A stretch of DNA of 61,114 nt from Rhodospirillales bacterium (GCA_947447625.1 CANFKS010000008.1:1-61114), one strand, 5' to 3'. Numbered from the stretch's first letter, positions 36,670 through 45,976 are shown. A program made the numbers and translations. The notes: generated by a model from the sequence alone, not told the origin.

Positions 36670-37470
36670 ATGGATTTCACCGGCAAGGTCGCACTCGTCA
36701 CCGGCGGCGCCAACGGCATCGGCCGTGCCGTTTGCCTGGGCTTCGCGCGTCACGGCGCAAAGGTCGCCATCGTCGATCGCGACACCACAGCCGGCGAAGC
36801 CCTCGCCAGCGAAATCCGCGCTGCCGGCGGGAGCGCCATCTTCTGCGCCGCTGACGTGACCCAGTCCGCCAGCGTGCAGGCCTACGTCAAGGCCACGCTC
36901 GACGCCTTCGGCCGGATCGACTGCTTCCACAACAACGCCGGCATCGAGGGCCGCATCGCCCCCACCGCCGAATACGACGAGGCAACATTCGATGCCGTGA
37001 TGGCAGTCAACACCAAGGGTGTCTTCCTCGGCCTGCGTCACGTCCTGCCCGTCATGATCGCCCAGGGCGGCGGCGCCGTCGTCAACACCGCCTCCGTCGC
37101 CGGCCTGTCACCGAGCATCGGCATGGTCGCCTATGTCGCCTCCAAGCACGCTGTCCTCGGCATCACCAAAGTCGCCGCCGGCGAAGTCGGCGCCAACAAC
37201 ATCCGCATCAACGCCGTCTGCCCGGGCCCGATCGAAACCCGGATGACCCGCGACATCGCCCGCCAGGTCTCGCCCAACAACCCCGACAGCGTCGCCGAGC
37301 GATACGCCGCCTCCATCCCCCTCGGCCGCTACGGCACCGCCGAGGAAGTCGCCAACGTCGTGCTCTTCCTGTGCTCCGACCTGGCCAGCAACGTCACCGG
37401 CACGCAATACGTCGTCGACGGCGGCCGCCTCGTCGCGGCCGCCGGCGTGTCCAGCAATGCCATGCGCTGA
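36670..37470 (+). CDS. SDR family NAD(P)-dependent oxidoreductase
   Basis: Classical short-chain dehydrogenase, 266 aa. AAGGAG 7 nt upstream selects ATG at 36670 over the ATG at 36664. TGGANGIGRAV is the cofactor loop, NNAG and YVASK (catalytic Tyr and Lys) are intact, and CPGPIETRM follows. Asp after the second strand (VDRD) suggests NAD preference. Divergent from the dioxygenase operon, so it might oxidise a pathway intermediate. Confidence 0.9.
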   Translation: MDFTGKVALVTGGANGIGRAVCLGFARHGAKVAIVDRDTTAGEALASEIRAAGGSAIFCAADVTQSASVQAYVKATLDAFGRIDCFHNNAGIEGRIAPTAEYDEATFDAVMAVNTKGVFLGLRHVLPVMIAQGGGAVVNTASVAGLSPSIGMVAYVASKHAVLGITKVAAGEVGANNIRINAVCPGPIETRMTRDIARQVSPNNPDSVAERYAASIPLGRYGTAEEVANVVLFLCSDLASNVTGTQYVVDGGRLVAAAGVSSNAMR

Positions 37471-37661
37471 CCCGCGGGTGCGAAAGCGTCCTCAACATCC
37501 CGCTTCGCTCGCGCGGCCAGACCACCGGCACCCGCAGCCTGCTGCCCCAGTCCAACTGGCACGCCCAATCCGACATCGCCACCGCAACCCTGTTCGGACA
37601 CTTGGCCCTGCCCGCGATGCGGCTGATCAGCCGGCAATAACCCGCCCGACCAGCGCGGCGT
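37471..37661. other. Intergenic stretch, possible gene remnant
   Basis: 191 bp between converging genes. One plus-strand frame ending at 37640 (ESVLNIPLRSRGQ ... LFGHLALPAMRLISRQ) looks somewhat protein-like but has no start of its own and I do not recognise it. No terminator hairpin with a T-run was seen. Confidence 0.3.
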
Positions 37662-38585
37662 TCATCCCCCCCGCTGCATCATCGCCTGCGGAATGATCGT
37701 CGTGACGATCGAGGCATCCAGCGCCTCGTAGGCGTGATACCCGATCGTCGCGTACAACTCGGCCCGGGTCTGCATCCGGTCCACCATGTTGTGCGTGCCG
37801 CCATCGCGCTTGATCGCAGCATAGAGATCCTCCTGCGCCTTGTTCGCCACCCGGAGCGAACTAACCGGCCAGATCACCATCTTGTAGCCCATCGCCTCGA
37901 ACTCGGCCGCCGTGAAAAACGGCGTCCGCCCGAACTCCGTCATGTTCGCCAACAACGGCGCATCCACCCGCCGGGCGAACTCGCGGAACATCTCGGCAGT
38001 GTTCATCGCCTCGGGGAAAATAGCATCCGCGCCGGCCTCGAGATACATCTTGGCCCGCGCCACCGCCCCATCCATCCCCTCGCTCGCCGCCGCATCGGTG
38101 CGCGCGATGATATAGAGATGCCGCCGCGCCTTGCGCGCCGCCGCCACCTTGGCCGCCATGTCATGCGCGTCCGCGATCTTCTTGTCGTTCAGATGCCCGC
38201 ACTTCTTGGGCAGCAACTGGTCCTCGATATGGACCGCCGCCGCACCGGCATCCTCGAAGCTGCGCACCATGTGCATCACATTGAGCGCCTCGCCATACCC
38301 GGTGTCGCCATCCACCAGCACCGGCAGACCCGAGGCCCGCGCCACCTGACGCACAAAGAAACACACCTCATCCACCGTGATGACGCCCAGATCCGGCAAG
38401 CCCATCGAGGCCGTCATCGCCGCCCCGGACAAATACAGCGCCGGAAATCCCGCCTTCGTGGCCTGCAAGGCCGCCTGGCCGTTATGGGTGCCCGGGATCT
38501 GCAAAATCCCCCCCGCCTCCAGCGCCTTGCGAAAGCGCAGTCCGGCAGGCTCGGTCGGAAGGGTGTCGGCAACAAGGTAGGTCAT
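37662..38585 (-). CDS. prpB: Isocitrate lyase/PEP mutase family protein (methylisocitrate lyase-like)
   Basis: 307 aa. ATG at 38585 with GGAGAG just upstream. GDTGYGEALNV is the metal/substrate loop, KKCGHLN is the catalytic-cysteine motif (K-K/R-C-G-H), and ARTDAAASEG follows. PrpB cleaves 2-methylisocitrate to pyruvate and succinate, but related enzymes use other C-C or C-P substrates. No prpC/prpD is near, so the assignment to propionate metabolism is tentative. Confidence 0.82.
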   Translation of the reverse strand: MTYLVADTLPTEPAGLRFRKALEAGGILQIPGTHNGQAALQATKAGFPALYLSGAAMTASMGLPDLGVITVDEVCFFVRQVARASGLPVLVDGDTGYGEALNVMHMVRSFEDAGAAAVHIEDQLLPKKCGHLNDKKIADAHDMAAKVAAARKARRHLYIIARTDAAASEGMDGAVARAKMYLEAGADAIFPEAMNTAEMFREFARRVDAPLLANMTEFGRTPFFTAAEFEAMGYKMVIWPVSSLRVANKAQEDLYAAIKRDGGTHNMVDRMQTRAELYATIGYHAYEALDASIVTTIIPQAMMQRGG

Positions 38586-38596
38586 GGAACTCTCCA

Positions 38597-40000
38597 TCAC
38601 AGGAAGAACAGCAGCGTCACCGCCACCAACCCAGGCAGCAGCAGCGCACTCGCATACAGCATGTAGCCGAAGAACCCCGGCATGCGAACGCCCCGATGCG
38701 CCGCCACCCCGCGCACCATCATATTCGGCGCATTGCCGATATAGGTCAGCGCCCCGAAACACACCGCCCCCGCCGACATCGCCATCAGTACCCCCCCTCC
38801 CCCTCCCATCAAGCGCGCCGCATCCCCTCCGGCCATCGTGAAGAACACATAATAGGTCGGCGCATTGTCCAACACTGCCGACAACACACCGGACAACCAG
38901 AAATACGCCACCGGCGACGCTCCCCCCGCCCCGTCCCCCGCCAATCGCAACACCCCGCCAAGCGCCCCCCCCGGCCCTGCCGCCATCATCTCAAGCACCG
39001 GCGTGATCGTCACAAAAATTCCCGCAAACAGCGTCGCAACCTCGACCATCGGCGCCCACTCGACCATGTTGCCCTGCCGCACCGCCAGCGGCGTCGACAC
39101 CGCTGCCGTCACCGCGACCAACCCGAACACCGCGATGCCCAGCAGCCGCTCCAGCCCCATCCGCGCCCCGAACACCACGACCTCGCCCGGCCGCCAGGCG
39201 CTCTGCACCAACACCGCACCCACCAGAAGCCCCAGCATCGCAAGGTGTCCCCACCCAAGCACCTGCAACCGCTGCCGCCTCGGCGCTGGCAGCGACCCGG
39301 CGGCCATATGCCGGTCCACCAGCCAGAACACCACCAGCAGCGGCCCCGCCAACACCGCCGCAATCCGCCACAAAGCCGCCATCGGCCACAGGAACGGCAC
39401 CCCCTGCAACAACCCGATATAAAGCGGCGGATTGCCGAGCGGCGTCGTGATCCCCCCGACATTGCAGACCAACACGATAAAGAACACCACGAGATGCACC
39501 TTGCGCACCCGATGCGCATTGGCCCGCAGCAGCGGATGGATCAGCACCATCGACACCGCAATCGGCCCCACCACCCCCGCGCACAGCGTCGCGATCCCCA
39601 GCAACAGCGTATTCCCCCAAGGCGTCCCCCACGGCCCCCCCTTGATCAACACCCCGCCCCCCACCGCATACATCGCGGCCAGCACCGTCACGAACGGCAG
39701 ATAATCGACCAAAACTGCGTGCCATGCCGCCCCCAACGCCTCGCCCGGCCCCAGCACTGCGCCCCGTGCCCCTACCAGCAGCACCGCCCAGCCCAGCACC
39801 ACCACCCCCATCCGCCGCCCCCAAAACCGCGGCGCCAGCACCGGCAGCAGCGCGATCGACAGCAGCATCCCCGCAAACGGCACCCCCCAGATCAATCCGG
39901 GACCCACGCCCCCACCCACGCCGGACGCCCACGCCCCCCCAGGCGCCAGGCCTCCAAGCGCCACCAGCGCCGCACATATCTTCCGCAAGGTCGGTTGCAT
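38597..40000 (-). CDS. Sodium:proton antiporter / ion transporter superfamily (NhaD-like)
   Basis: 467 aa, about 12 hydrophobic segments after a short signal-like N-terminus (QPTLRKICAALVALGG). ITTPLGNPPLYIGLLQGVPF and YIGNAPNMMV are twin motifs of the NhaD/UIT group; SAVLDNAPTYYVFF is also typical. ATG at 40000. It precedes the PrpB-like gene by 11 nt and is divergent from coxG. Confidence 0.82.
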   Translation of the reverse strand: MQPTLRKICAALVALGGLAPGGAWASGVGGGVGPGLIWGVPFAGMLLSIALLPVLAPRFWGRRMGVVVLGWAVLLVGARGAVLGPGEALGAAWHAVLVDYLPFVTVLAAMYAVGGGVLIKGGPWGTPWGNTLLLGIATLCAGVVGPIAVSMVLIHPLLRANAHRVRKVHLVVFFIVLVCNVGGITTPLGNPPLYIGLLQGVPFLWPMAALWRIAAVLAGPLLVVFWLVDRHMAAGSLPAPRRQRLQVLGWGHLAMLGLLVGAVLVQSAWRPGEVVVFGARMGLERLLGIAVFGLVAVTAAVSTPLAVRQGNMVEWAPMVEVATLFAGIFVTITPVLEMMAAGPGGALGGVLRLAGDGAGGASPVAYFWLSGVLSAVLDNAPTYYVFFTMAGGDAARLMGGGGGVLMAMSAGAVCFGALTYIGNAPNMMVRGVAAHRGVRMPGFFGYMLYASALLLPGLVAVTLLFFL

Positions 40001-40054
40001 TCTCCCCCCCCTATAAGGTAGGCCCGGCCCACGCAACCCGAACGGAGACCTCCC

Positions 40055-40660
40055 ATGGACATGACGGGCGAACGCCGCATCGCCGCCCCGCGCGAGCAGG
40101 TCTGGGCCGCCCTCAATGACACCGAGGTCCTCAAATCCGCCATCCCGGGCTGCGACTCCCTGGTGCGCGAGGGCGAAAACGCCCTCAAAGCCACCGCCTC
40201 CCTCAAGATAGGCCCGATCAGCGCCAAATTCGCCGGCAAGGTCAACCTCTGCGATCTTGACCCACCCAACGGCTACCGCATCGAAGGCGAAGGCCAGGGC
40301 GGCGTTGCCGGCTTCGCCAAAGGCAGCGCCACCGTCACCCTCGAAGCCGACGGCGCCGGCACCATCCTGCGCTACACCGTCAAGGCCCAGGTCGGCGGCA
40401 AGATCGCCCAACTCGGCGCCCGCCTGATCGACGCCACCGCCAAGCAAATGGCCGACGCCTTCTTCGACAAATTCGCCACCCTCCTCGCCCCCCCCGAACC
40501 CGTCGCGGGCCCCTCGACCGCCCCCCCCGAACCCGCTGCCACACCCAACTCGTTGGGCCTTCTGCCCCGCGAGCCCTTCGGCCTGCCCCTCGTCGCCTGG
40601 GCCGGGTCGGCCGTCTTCGCCGCACTCGTCCTTCTGATGCTCCTTGGGATGCTCAAATAA
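40055..40660 (+). CDS. coxG: CoxG-like SRPBCC protein (CO dehydrogenase subunit G family)
   Basis: 201 aa. Residues 1-145 form the SRPBCC/CoxG fold (GERRIAAPREQVWAALND, AIPGCDSL, and GKIAQLGARLIDATAKQMADAFF at its end). A Pro-rich linker and a single C-terminal TM helix follow. CoxG recruits the CoxD/E machinery to the membrane during assembly of molybdenum hydroxylases. GGAGA precedes the ATG. The 54-bp divergent spacer contains CTATAAGG as a possible -10. Confidence 0.88.
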   Translation: MDMTGERRIAAPREQVWAALNDTEVLKSAIPGCDSLVREGENALKATASLKIGPISAKFAGKVNLCDLDPPNGYRIEGEGQGGVAGFAKGSATVTLEADGAGTILRYTVKAQVGGKIAQLGARLIDATAKQMADAFFDKFATLLAPPEPVAGPSTAPPEPAATPNSLGLLPREPFGLPLVAWAGSAVFAALVLLMLLGMLK

Positions 40661-41550
40661 TGCTCCCCGCCTCCGTCGCCGAAACCGCCGCCCTCCTCGA
40701 AGCGCAAGGCTACGTTGCCGACCCGTCGCTCGCCACCACCGTCCATCTCGCCCTCGCCATGCGCCGGCCGCTGTTCCTCGAAGGCGAACCCGGCACCGGC
40801 AAAACCGAAATCGCCAAAGTCCTCGCCGCCGGCCTCGACCGCCGCCTGGTCCGCCTGCAATGCTATGACGGGCTCGACCTTGCCGCCGCCGCCTACGAGT
40901 GGGACCACGCCCGTCAACTCATGGCCATCCGCATCGCCGAAGCCGCCGGCAGCGCCGACCGCCGCACCCTGGCCTCCGACATCTACACCCGCGAATTCCT
41001 CCAATCCCGCCCCCTTCTGTCGGCCATCGACCCCGACCTCCCCCCCGCCGTCCTGCTGATCGACGAACTCGACCGCGCCGACGAACCCTTCGAGGCCTTC
41101 CTTCTCGAACTCCTCGCCGATTTCCAACTCACCATCCCCGAATACGGCACCATCCACGCCACCACTCCGCCGGTCGTCATCCTCACCTCCAACCGCACCC
41201 GCGAAGTCCATGATGCGATCCGCCGGCGCTGCCTCTATCACTGGGTCGACTACCCCGACGCCAGGCGCGAACGCCAGATCCTCGCCCGCAAAGCCCCCGG
41301 CATCAGCGAAACCCTCTCCGCCCGCATCGTTGCCTTTGTTCAGCGCCTGCGCCGGGAGGACCTCTTCAAACTCCCCGGCGTCGCCGAAACCATCGACTGG
41401 GCCAGCGCCCTCACCCATCTCGACCAGAACGAACTCACCCCCGAATCCGTCAACGAAACCCTCGGCGTCCTGCTCAAATACCAGGACGATATCGCCAAGA
41501 TCAAAGGCGCCGAAGCCGCCCGCCTGATCAGCGAAACCCAAGGGTCCTGA
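40660..41550 (+). CDS. coxD: MoxR-type AAA+ ATPase (CoxD-like)
   Basis: 296 aa. ATG shares one base with the coxG stop (TAATG). Walker A GEPGTGKTE, Walker B LLIDELDRADEPFE, sensor SNRTREVHDAIRRRC. CoxD-type chaperone ATPases help insert sulfur/copper into Mo-hydroxylase active sites. A VWA-domain CoxE gene normally follows, but here the next 96 bp are non-coding and then xdhC begins. Confidence 0.9.
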   Translation: MLPASVAETAALLEAQGYVADPSLATTVHLALAMRRPLFLEGEPGTGKTEIAKVLAAGLDRRLVRLQCYDGLDLAAAAYEWDHARQLMAIRIAEAAGSADRRTLASDIYTREFLQSRPLLSAIDPDLPPAVLLIDELDRADEPFEAFLLELLADFQLTIPEYGTIHATTPPVVILTSNRTREVHDAIRRRCLYHWVDYPDARRERQILARKAPGISETLSARIVAFVQRLRREDLFKLPGVAETIDWASALTHLDQNELTPESVNETLGVLLKYQDDIAKIKGAEAARLISETQGS

Positions 41551-41646
41551 ACCGGCGCGACATGACCGATATGCAAGCGCCCGCCAGGGAGTTCCACCCG
41601 ATGGATATTCCCGTTAGCATATAACCCCCGATCCGGAGGTTCCCCC

Positions 41647-41973
41647 ATGAGTGACGCCGACGCCCAGGACATCCTTTCCGTCGCCACCACGTGGCGCGCC
41701 GCCGGCGAACAGGTCGCCATCGCCACCGTCACCGAAACCTGGGGCAGTTCCCCCCGGCCGGCCGGCAGCCAACTTGCCGTCACCGTATCCGGCAAAATCG
41801 CCGGCTCCGTCAGCGGCGGCTGCATCGAGGGCGCAGTGGCCGAAGCCGCCATGAAAACCATCGCATCCGGCGTCCCCCAACTGCTCGATTTCGGCATCAC
41901 CAACGAGCGCGCCTGGGAAGTGGGCCTGGCCTGCGGCGGCAAACTCAAGGTCTTCGTGGAGAAGTTGGCATGA
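41647..41973 (+). CDS. XdhC/CoxI family protein, N-terminal domain only
   Basis: 108 aa, equal to the XdhC_CoxI domain alone (ETWGSSPRPAGSQLAV, GSVSGGCIEGAVAEAA). GGAGG lies 8 nt before the ATG. Its stop overlaps the start of the second XdhC piece (ATGA). XdhC-type proteins bind molybdenum cofactor and protect or sulfurate it before insertion. Confidence 0.88.
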   Translation: MSDADAQDILSVATTWRAAGEQVAIATVTETWGSSPRPAGSQLAVTVSGKIAGSVSGGCIEGAVAEAAMKTIASGVPQLLDFGITNERAWEVGLACGGKLKVFVEKLA

Positions 41974-42680
41974 CCCCCGAACTCCTCGCCGCCCTCAACA
42001 CTGCCCGCGCCGCCAAGCGCCCCACCGTCGTGGCCACCCGCCTCCCCGGCGGCGAACAAATCCTCCTGCCCAGCCCCGACGCGGCGCCTGACCTCGCCGC
42101 CGCCGCCATGCGCGCGCTCGAACGCGACGAAAGCGGTACCGTCAAACTCGGCGAAACCGACTGGTTCCTCAACGTCTACAACCCGCCGATGCGCCTCATC
42201 GTGGTCGGCGCCGTCCACATCGCCCAGGCCCTCGTCCCGATGGCGGCGATGATGGGTCTCAACGTCGTGGTGGTCGATCCGCGCCGCACCTTCGCCACGC
42301 CCGAACGCTTCCCCAACGTCACCATCATCACCGAATGGACCGACGAAGCCGTCGAAGCCCTCGCCCCCGATATCCGCACCGGCGTCGTCACCCTCACGCA
42401 CGACCCCAAGCTCGATGATCCCGCGCTCGACATCGCCCTCAAAAGCGACGCCTTCTACATCGGCGCCCTCGGCAGCCGCAAAACCCATGCCGCCCGTCTG
42501 AAGCGCCTGCGCGAACTCGGCCACACCGAAGCCGCCCTCGCCCGCATCCGCGGCCCCGTCGGCCTCAACATCGGCGCCATCACCGCAGCCGAGATCGGCC
42601 TGTCCGTGCTCGCCGAATTCGTCGCCGTCCGCCGCAACGCTCCGCTCGGCATCAAGGCGCCCCAATCGGCGGCGGCATAA
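41970..42680 (+). CDS. XdhC family protein, Rossmann domain part
   Basis: 236 aa. NPPMRLIVVGAVHIAQALVPMA is the XdhC_C Rossmann start and IGALGSRKTHAARLKRLRELG the conserved end. Residues 1-60 are a degenerate extra segment. Coupled to the preceding short protein, so the two separate chains together make up the usual XdhC. This division occurs as stable gene pairs in Alphaproteobacteria rather than as a recent frameshift: the overlap is a clean ATGA. Confidence 0.88.
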   Translation: MTPELLAALNTARAAKRPTVVATRLPGGEQILLPSPDAAPDLAAAAMRALERDESGTVKLGETDWFLNVYNPPMRLIVVGAVHIAQALVPMAAMMGLNVVVVDPRRTFATPERFPNVTIITEWTDEAVEALAPDIRTGVVTLTHDPKLDDPALDIALKSDAFYIGALGSRKTHAARLKRLRELGHTEAALARIRGPVGLNIGAITAAEIGLSVLAEFVAVRRNAPLGIKAPQSAAA

Positions 42681-42692
42681 GTCAGCGGCGGC

Positions 42693-44345
42693 ATGATCTT
42701 CGCCCCCTTCCCGCTTGACGACGCAACCGGCACAATCCTCGCTCACAGCGCCCGCCTGCCCGACCGCGTTCTGAAAAAAGGCACCGTGCTCGATGCCGGC
42801 GCCATCGCCGCCCTGCGCGAAGCCGGCCACACCAGCGTCATCGCCGCCCGCCTCGGCCCGGACGACATCCCCGAGAACGACGCCGCCGATCGCATGGCCC
42901 GCGCCTTCGATGCCCCGCTGCTGTCCCGCCGCCGCGCCAATACGGGGCGCGTGAACCTGCACGCCGATGCCGCCGGCCTGCTGCGCATCGACACCGCCGC
43001 GATCGACGCCATCAACCGCACCGACGAAGCCTTCACCGTCGCCACCCTGCCCGACTACGCCCCGGTCGCCGCTGGGGACATGGTCGCCACCATCAAAATC
43101 ATCCCCTTCGCCGTCCCCGGCATCGCCCTCGCCGCCATCGAACACGCCGCCCGCGACAGCACCGCCATCCGCCTGCACCGCTTCACCCGTCGCATCGCGG
43201 GCCTTGTGCTGAGCGAACTGCCCGGCCTCAAGCAATCCGTCATCGAAGGCACCATCGACGCCACCGAAGCCCGACTTGCCGCTCTCGGCGGGCGCCTCCT
43301 GCCGCCGCGCCGCTGCGCCCACACCGAGGTGGCCATCGCCGCGGAACTCGAAGCCCTCAAGGCCGAAGGCGCCGATATTCTCATGGTCGCCGGCGCCTCG
43401 GCCACGGTCGACCGGCGCGACGTAGGCCCCGCCGCGGTGGTACGCGCCGGTGGCGAAATCATCCATTTCGGCATGCCGGTCGACCCTGGAAACCTCATCT
43501 GCATCGGCCGCATCGGCAGCATCCCCGCTCTCGTTCTGCCCGGCTGCGCCCGCTCGCCGGCTGCCAACGGGATCGACTGGGTGCTCCAGCGCATCGCCGC
43601 CGGCTTGCCGATTGAGCGCGAAACCATCATGCGTATGGGCGTCGGCGGCTTGCTCAAGGACACCGGTGCCCGCCCCCTCCCCCGCGCCCGCGCCGTCGCC
43701 CGCGCGGCGGCACCTGCCGTAGCTCCCCCCACCGGCGTCGCCGCCATCATCCTCGCCGCCGGCAAATCCACCCGCATGGCGCCCTTCAACAAACTCCTCG
43801 TGACGGACCAGGCGGGCAAGCCGATGATCGCCCGCGTCGTCGACAACATCCTCTCCAGCCGCGCCCGCCCTCTCATTGTCGTCACCGGCCATCGCGGCGA
43901 GGACATTCGCGCCGCCCTCGCCGGCCGCCCCGTCATCTTCATCGACGCCCCCGATTATGCCGACGGCCTTTCCGCCAGCCTCAAATCCGGCATCGCCGCC
44001 GTCCCCCCCGGCGCCACCGCCGCCCTGGTCTGCCTCGGTGACATGCCCCTCATCACCGGCCGCCTGCTCGATCGCCTGATCGACGCGCATGACCCGCTCG
44101 AATCCCGCGCCATCGTGGTCCCTACCCACCACGGCAGCAAAGGCAACCCTATCCTATGGAACCGCCGCTACTTCCCCGAAATCCTGGCCCTGCACGGCGA
44201 TTCCGGCGCCCGCGCCCTGCTGCACCAGCACATGGAACAGGTCGCTGAAATCGAGGTCAACGACGACGCAGTACTGCGCGACTTCGACACCGTCGAAAGC
44301 CTGGCCACCCTGCCCCCCCGCCTCCGACCTGCCGAACCCACATGA
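42693..44345 (+). CDS. Molybdopterin-binding (MoeA/CinA-like) and MobA/MocA-like nucleotidyltransferase fusion
   Basis: 550 aa. Residues about 1-345 resemble molybdopterin-binding proteins (EGADILMVAGASATVDRRDVGP holds the MoCF_biosynth motif). Residues about 350-550 are a MocA/MobA-type transferase (AAIILAAGKSTRM at its start, LGDMPLI metal motif, GNPILWNRRYFPEI). It should attach CMP (or GMP) to the molybdenum cofactor for the hydroxylase. ATG lies 12 nt after the XdhC stop. Overlaps the next gene by 4 nt. Confidence 0.88.
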   Translation: MIFAPFPLDDATGTILAHSARLPDRVLKKGTVLDAGAIAALREAGHTSVIAARLGPDDIPENDAADRMARAFDAPLLSRRRANTGRVNLHADAAGLLRIDTAAIDAINRTDEAFTVATLPDYAPVAAGDMVATIKIIPFAVPGIALAAIEHAARDSTAIRLHRFTRRIAGLVLSELPGLKQSVIEGTIDATEARLAALGGRLLPPRRCAHTEVAIAAELEALKAEGADILMVAGASATVDRRDVGPAAVVRAGGEIIHFGMPVDPGNLICIGRIGSIPALVLPGCARSPAANGIDWVLQRIAAGLPIERETIMRMGVGGLLKDTGARPLPRARAVARAAAPAVAPPTGVAAIILAAGKSTRMAPFNKLLVTDQAGKPMIARVVDNILSSRARPLIVVTGHRGEDIRAALAGRPVIFIDAPDYADGLSASLKSGIAAVPPGATAALVCLGDMPLITGRLLDRLIDAHDPLESRAIVVPTHHGSKGNPILWNRRYFPEILALHGDSGARALLHQHMEQVAEIEVNDDAVLRDFDTVESLATLPPRLRPAEPT

Positions 44346-44830
44346 CCCGCTGGCGTGCGATGCGCGCAGCCGATCTGCCCGGCATGATCGCCCTCGCCGC
44401 ATTGGTCCATCCCGGCCTGCCCGAACGCATCGAAATCCTCGCCGAACGCCTGCATCTCTACCCTGCCGGTTGCCACGTCCTGCCCGAAGCCCGCACGATC
44501 GGCGGCTACCTCATCAGCCACCCATGGCACGCCGGCGCCCCGCCCCCGCTCGACAGTTTCCTCGCCGCCCTGCCCGCCACCCCCGGCACCTACTACATCC
44601 ACGACCTCGCGCTGCACCCCTCGATCCACGGCACCGGCGCCGCCGGCGCCATCCTGCGCCCCCTCCTCGCAACCCCCGCCTGCCATCACGGCACCGAGCT
44701 CGTCGCCGTCAACCGCTCAGCGCCGTTCTGGGGCCACTATGGCTTCGTCCCGGCGCCAGGCCCCGCCAGTGCCGAAAAACCCAACAGCTACGGCGCCGAC
44801 GCCATCTTCATGCGCCGCCCCCCCGCCTGA
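44342..44830 (+). CDS. GNAT family N-acetyltransferase
   Basis: 162 aa. RAADLPGMIALA opens the fold; IHDLALHPSIHGTGAAGAIL carries the acetyl-CoA loop (GTGAAG in place of Q/RxxGxG/A) and VAVNRSAPFWGHYGF is the C-terminal GNAT block. Starts within the end of the MoeA-MobA gene (ATGA). Substrate unknown; co-transcription with Mo-cofactor genes may be incidental. Confidence 0.82.
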   Translation: MTRWRAMRAADLPGMIALAALVHPGLPERIEILAERLHLYPAGCHVLPEARTIGGYLISHPWHAGAPPPLDSFLAALPATPGTYYIHDLALHPSIHGTGAAGAILRPLLATPACHHGTELVAVNRSAPFWGHYGFVPAPGPASAEKPNSYGADAIFMRRPPA

Positions 44831-44868
44831 ACCGACCCTCTTTCGCCTCCCCCAGCGGCCTTTAGACC

Positions 44869-44966
44869 GGGATGCCTTCTGATAGGCGAAGGCATCCCGC
44901 TCTAACTCTTTGTTTGATCGCCTGATTCAGATTTTTGGTGATGCCACCAAAAATCATCAGGCTCTA
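44869..44966 (-). repeat. 98-nt two-hairpin dispersed element, family 2 copy B
   Basis: Best-preserved copy. Hairpin 1 GGATGCCTTC/GAAGGCATCC (10 bp perfect, 44870-44897). Hairpin 2 GATTTTTGGTG/CACCAAAAATC (11 bp perfect, 44930-44955). It ends GGCTCTA, and CTA is the complement of the TAG stop of the puuE-like gene, exactly as copy A does for dctM. Lies between converging genes. Confidence 0.85.
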
Positions 44967-45881
44967 ACTCTGGTGCGGATGCACCAAAGCCCAGTGCCGC
45001 GCGATCGCCAACCGATTGCACACCCACACCCCCTCGAACCCCCGCACATACCCCAGGAAATCCCGCAACGCCTCCGCCCGCCCCGGCCGCCCCGCAATCC
45101 GCATATGCAAACCGACCGACATCATCGCCCCTGATCCGGCCGCCCCCTCGCGATACAGACAATCGAACGTCTGCCGCAGATAATCATAGAAATCCTTGCC
45201 AGAACTGAAGCCGGCCGGATTGGTCAACTTCGAATCGTTCACATCCATGGTGTATGGAATCACCAGATGCGCCCGCCCATGCCGCGTATCCCAATACGGG
45301 AGATCGTCGTTATAAGCATCGCTGTCGTAGAGAAACCCACCCTCCTCCACCAGCAGCCGGCGCGTATTCACCGACGCCCCGGTCCGACAATACCAGCCCA
45401 GCGGCCGGCTCCCCATCGTCCGCTCCAGTGACGCAACGGCGCGCTCGATATGCGCGCGCTCCTCCGCCTCGCTCAGCAGCCAATGCTTCTCCCAGCGCCA
45501 CCCGTGGCAACAAATATCATGCCCCGCCGCCACGATGGCCCGCGCCGCCTCCGGATTGCGTTCCAGCGCCAGCGCACAGGCAAACACCGTCACCGGCATC
45601 CCCGCCTCGCGGAACAATCCCATCAACCGCCAAAACCCAACCCGGCTGCCATACTCGTATAAACTCTCGGCGTTCATATCCCGCATGCCCGCCGGCACCC
45701 CCGTCACCCCTTCAAGCAACCCGGTCTCCGGCCCCGCATCACCATCCAGGATCGAAGCCTCTGACCCCTCCTCGTAATTCATGACAAAATTCAGCGCCAA
45801 CCGCGCCCCGCCCGGCCACCGCGGATCCGGCCGCGCCGCCCCGTAGCCGATCAAATCACGGGGATAATCACCCTCGATCAT
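44964..45881 (-). CDS. puuE: Polysaccharide deacetylase family protein, PuuE-type allantoinase
   Basis: 305 aa NodB-fold hydrolase. ATG at 45881 yields EGDYPRDLIGYGAARPDPRWPGGARLALNFVMNYEEGSE, which parallels PuuE almost residue by residue in its N-terminus. MESLYEYGSR-like NAESLYEYGSRVGFWRL, CCHGWRW (metal His) and PYTMDVNDSK follow. PuuE opens the allantoin ring in the uric acid route; the ring is a hydantoin, linking it loosely to the 1-11 kb locus. Other ureide genes are absent here. Confidence 0.85.
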   Translation of the reverse strand: MIEGDYPRDLIGYGAARPDPRWPGGARLALNFVMNYEEGSEASILDGDAGPETGLLEGVTGVPAGMRDMNAESLYEYGSRVGFWRLMGLFREAGMPVTVFACALALERNPEAARAIVAAGHDICCHGWRWEKHWLLSEAEERAHIERAVASLERTMGSRPLGWYCRTGASVNTRRLLVEEGGFLYDSDAYNDDLPYWDTRHGRAHLVIPYTMDVNDSKLTNPAGFSSGKDFYDYLRQTFDCLYREGAAGSGAMMSVGLHMRIAGRPGRAEALRDFLGYVRGFEGVWVCNRLAIARHWALVHPHQS

Positions 45882-45937
45882 ACGCAGCCTCCACACCCCT
45901 CGAACCCACACCCTGCGACACCAGCCCGCCCCCGTCT

Positions 45938-45976
45938 ACCCGCTCAACGTCCACCCGCTCAACGTCCACCCGCTCA
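45938..45976. repeat. 15-bp tandem repeat, 2.6 copies
   Basis: ACCCGCTCAACGTCC at 45938 and 45953, then a partial copy at 45968. The third copy contains the TGA stop of the EamA gene on the minus strand, so repeat expansion has occurred at the 3' end of that gene. Confidence 0.8.

Noticed and set aside
37662-38585. Firm assignment to the methylcitrate cycle
   Set aside because: The lyase motifs are good, but no prpC, prpD or acs-like neighbour exists, and this superfamily has many other activities.
41970-42680. XdhC split as a recent frameshift
   Set aside because: The two parts meet in a clean ATGA overlap with a ribosome-coupled start, and both domains look intact.
41340-44132. A 930-codon minus-strand open frame opposite the coxD/xdhC/MoeA-MobA genes
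   Set aside because: Composition is Gly/Asp/Ala-rich without any domain motif, and it lies antisense to four genes with clear family motifs. High GC removes stops from the antisense frame.
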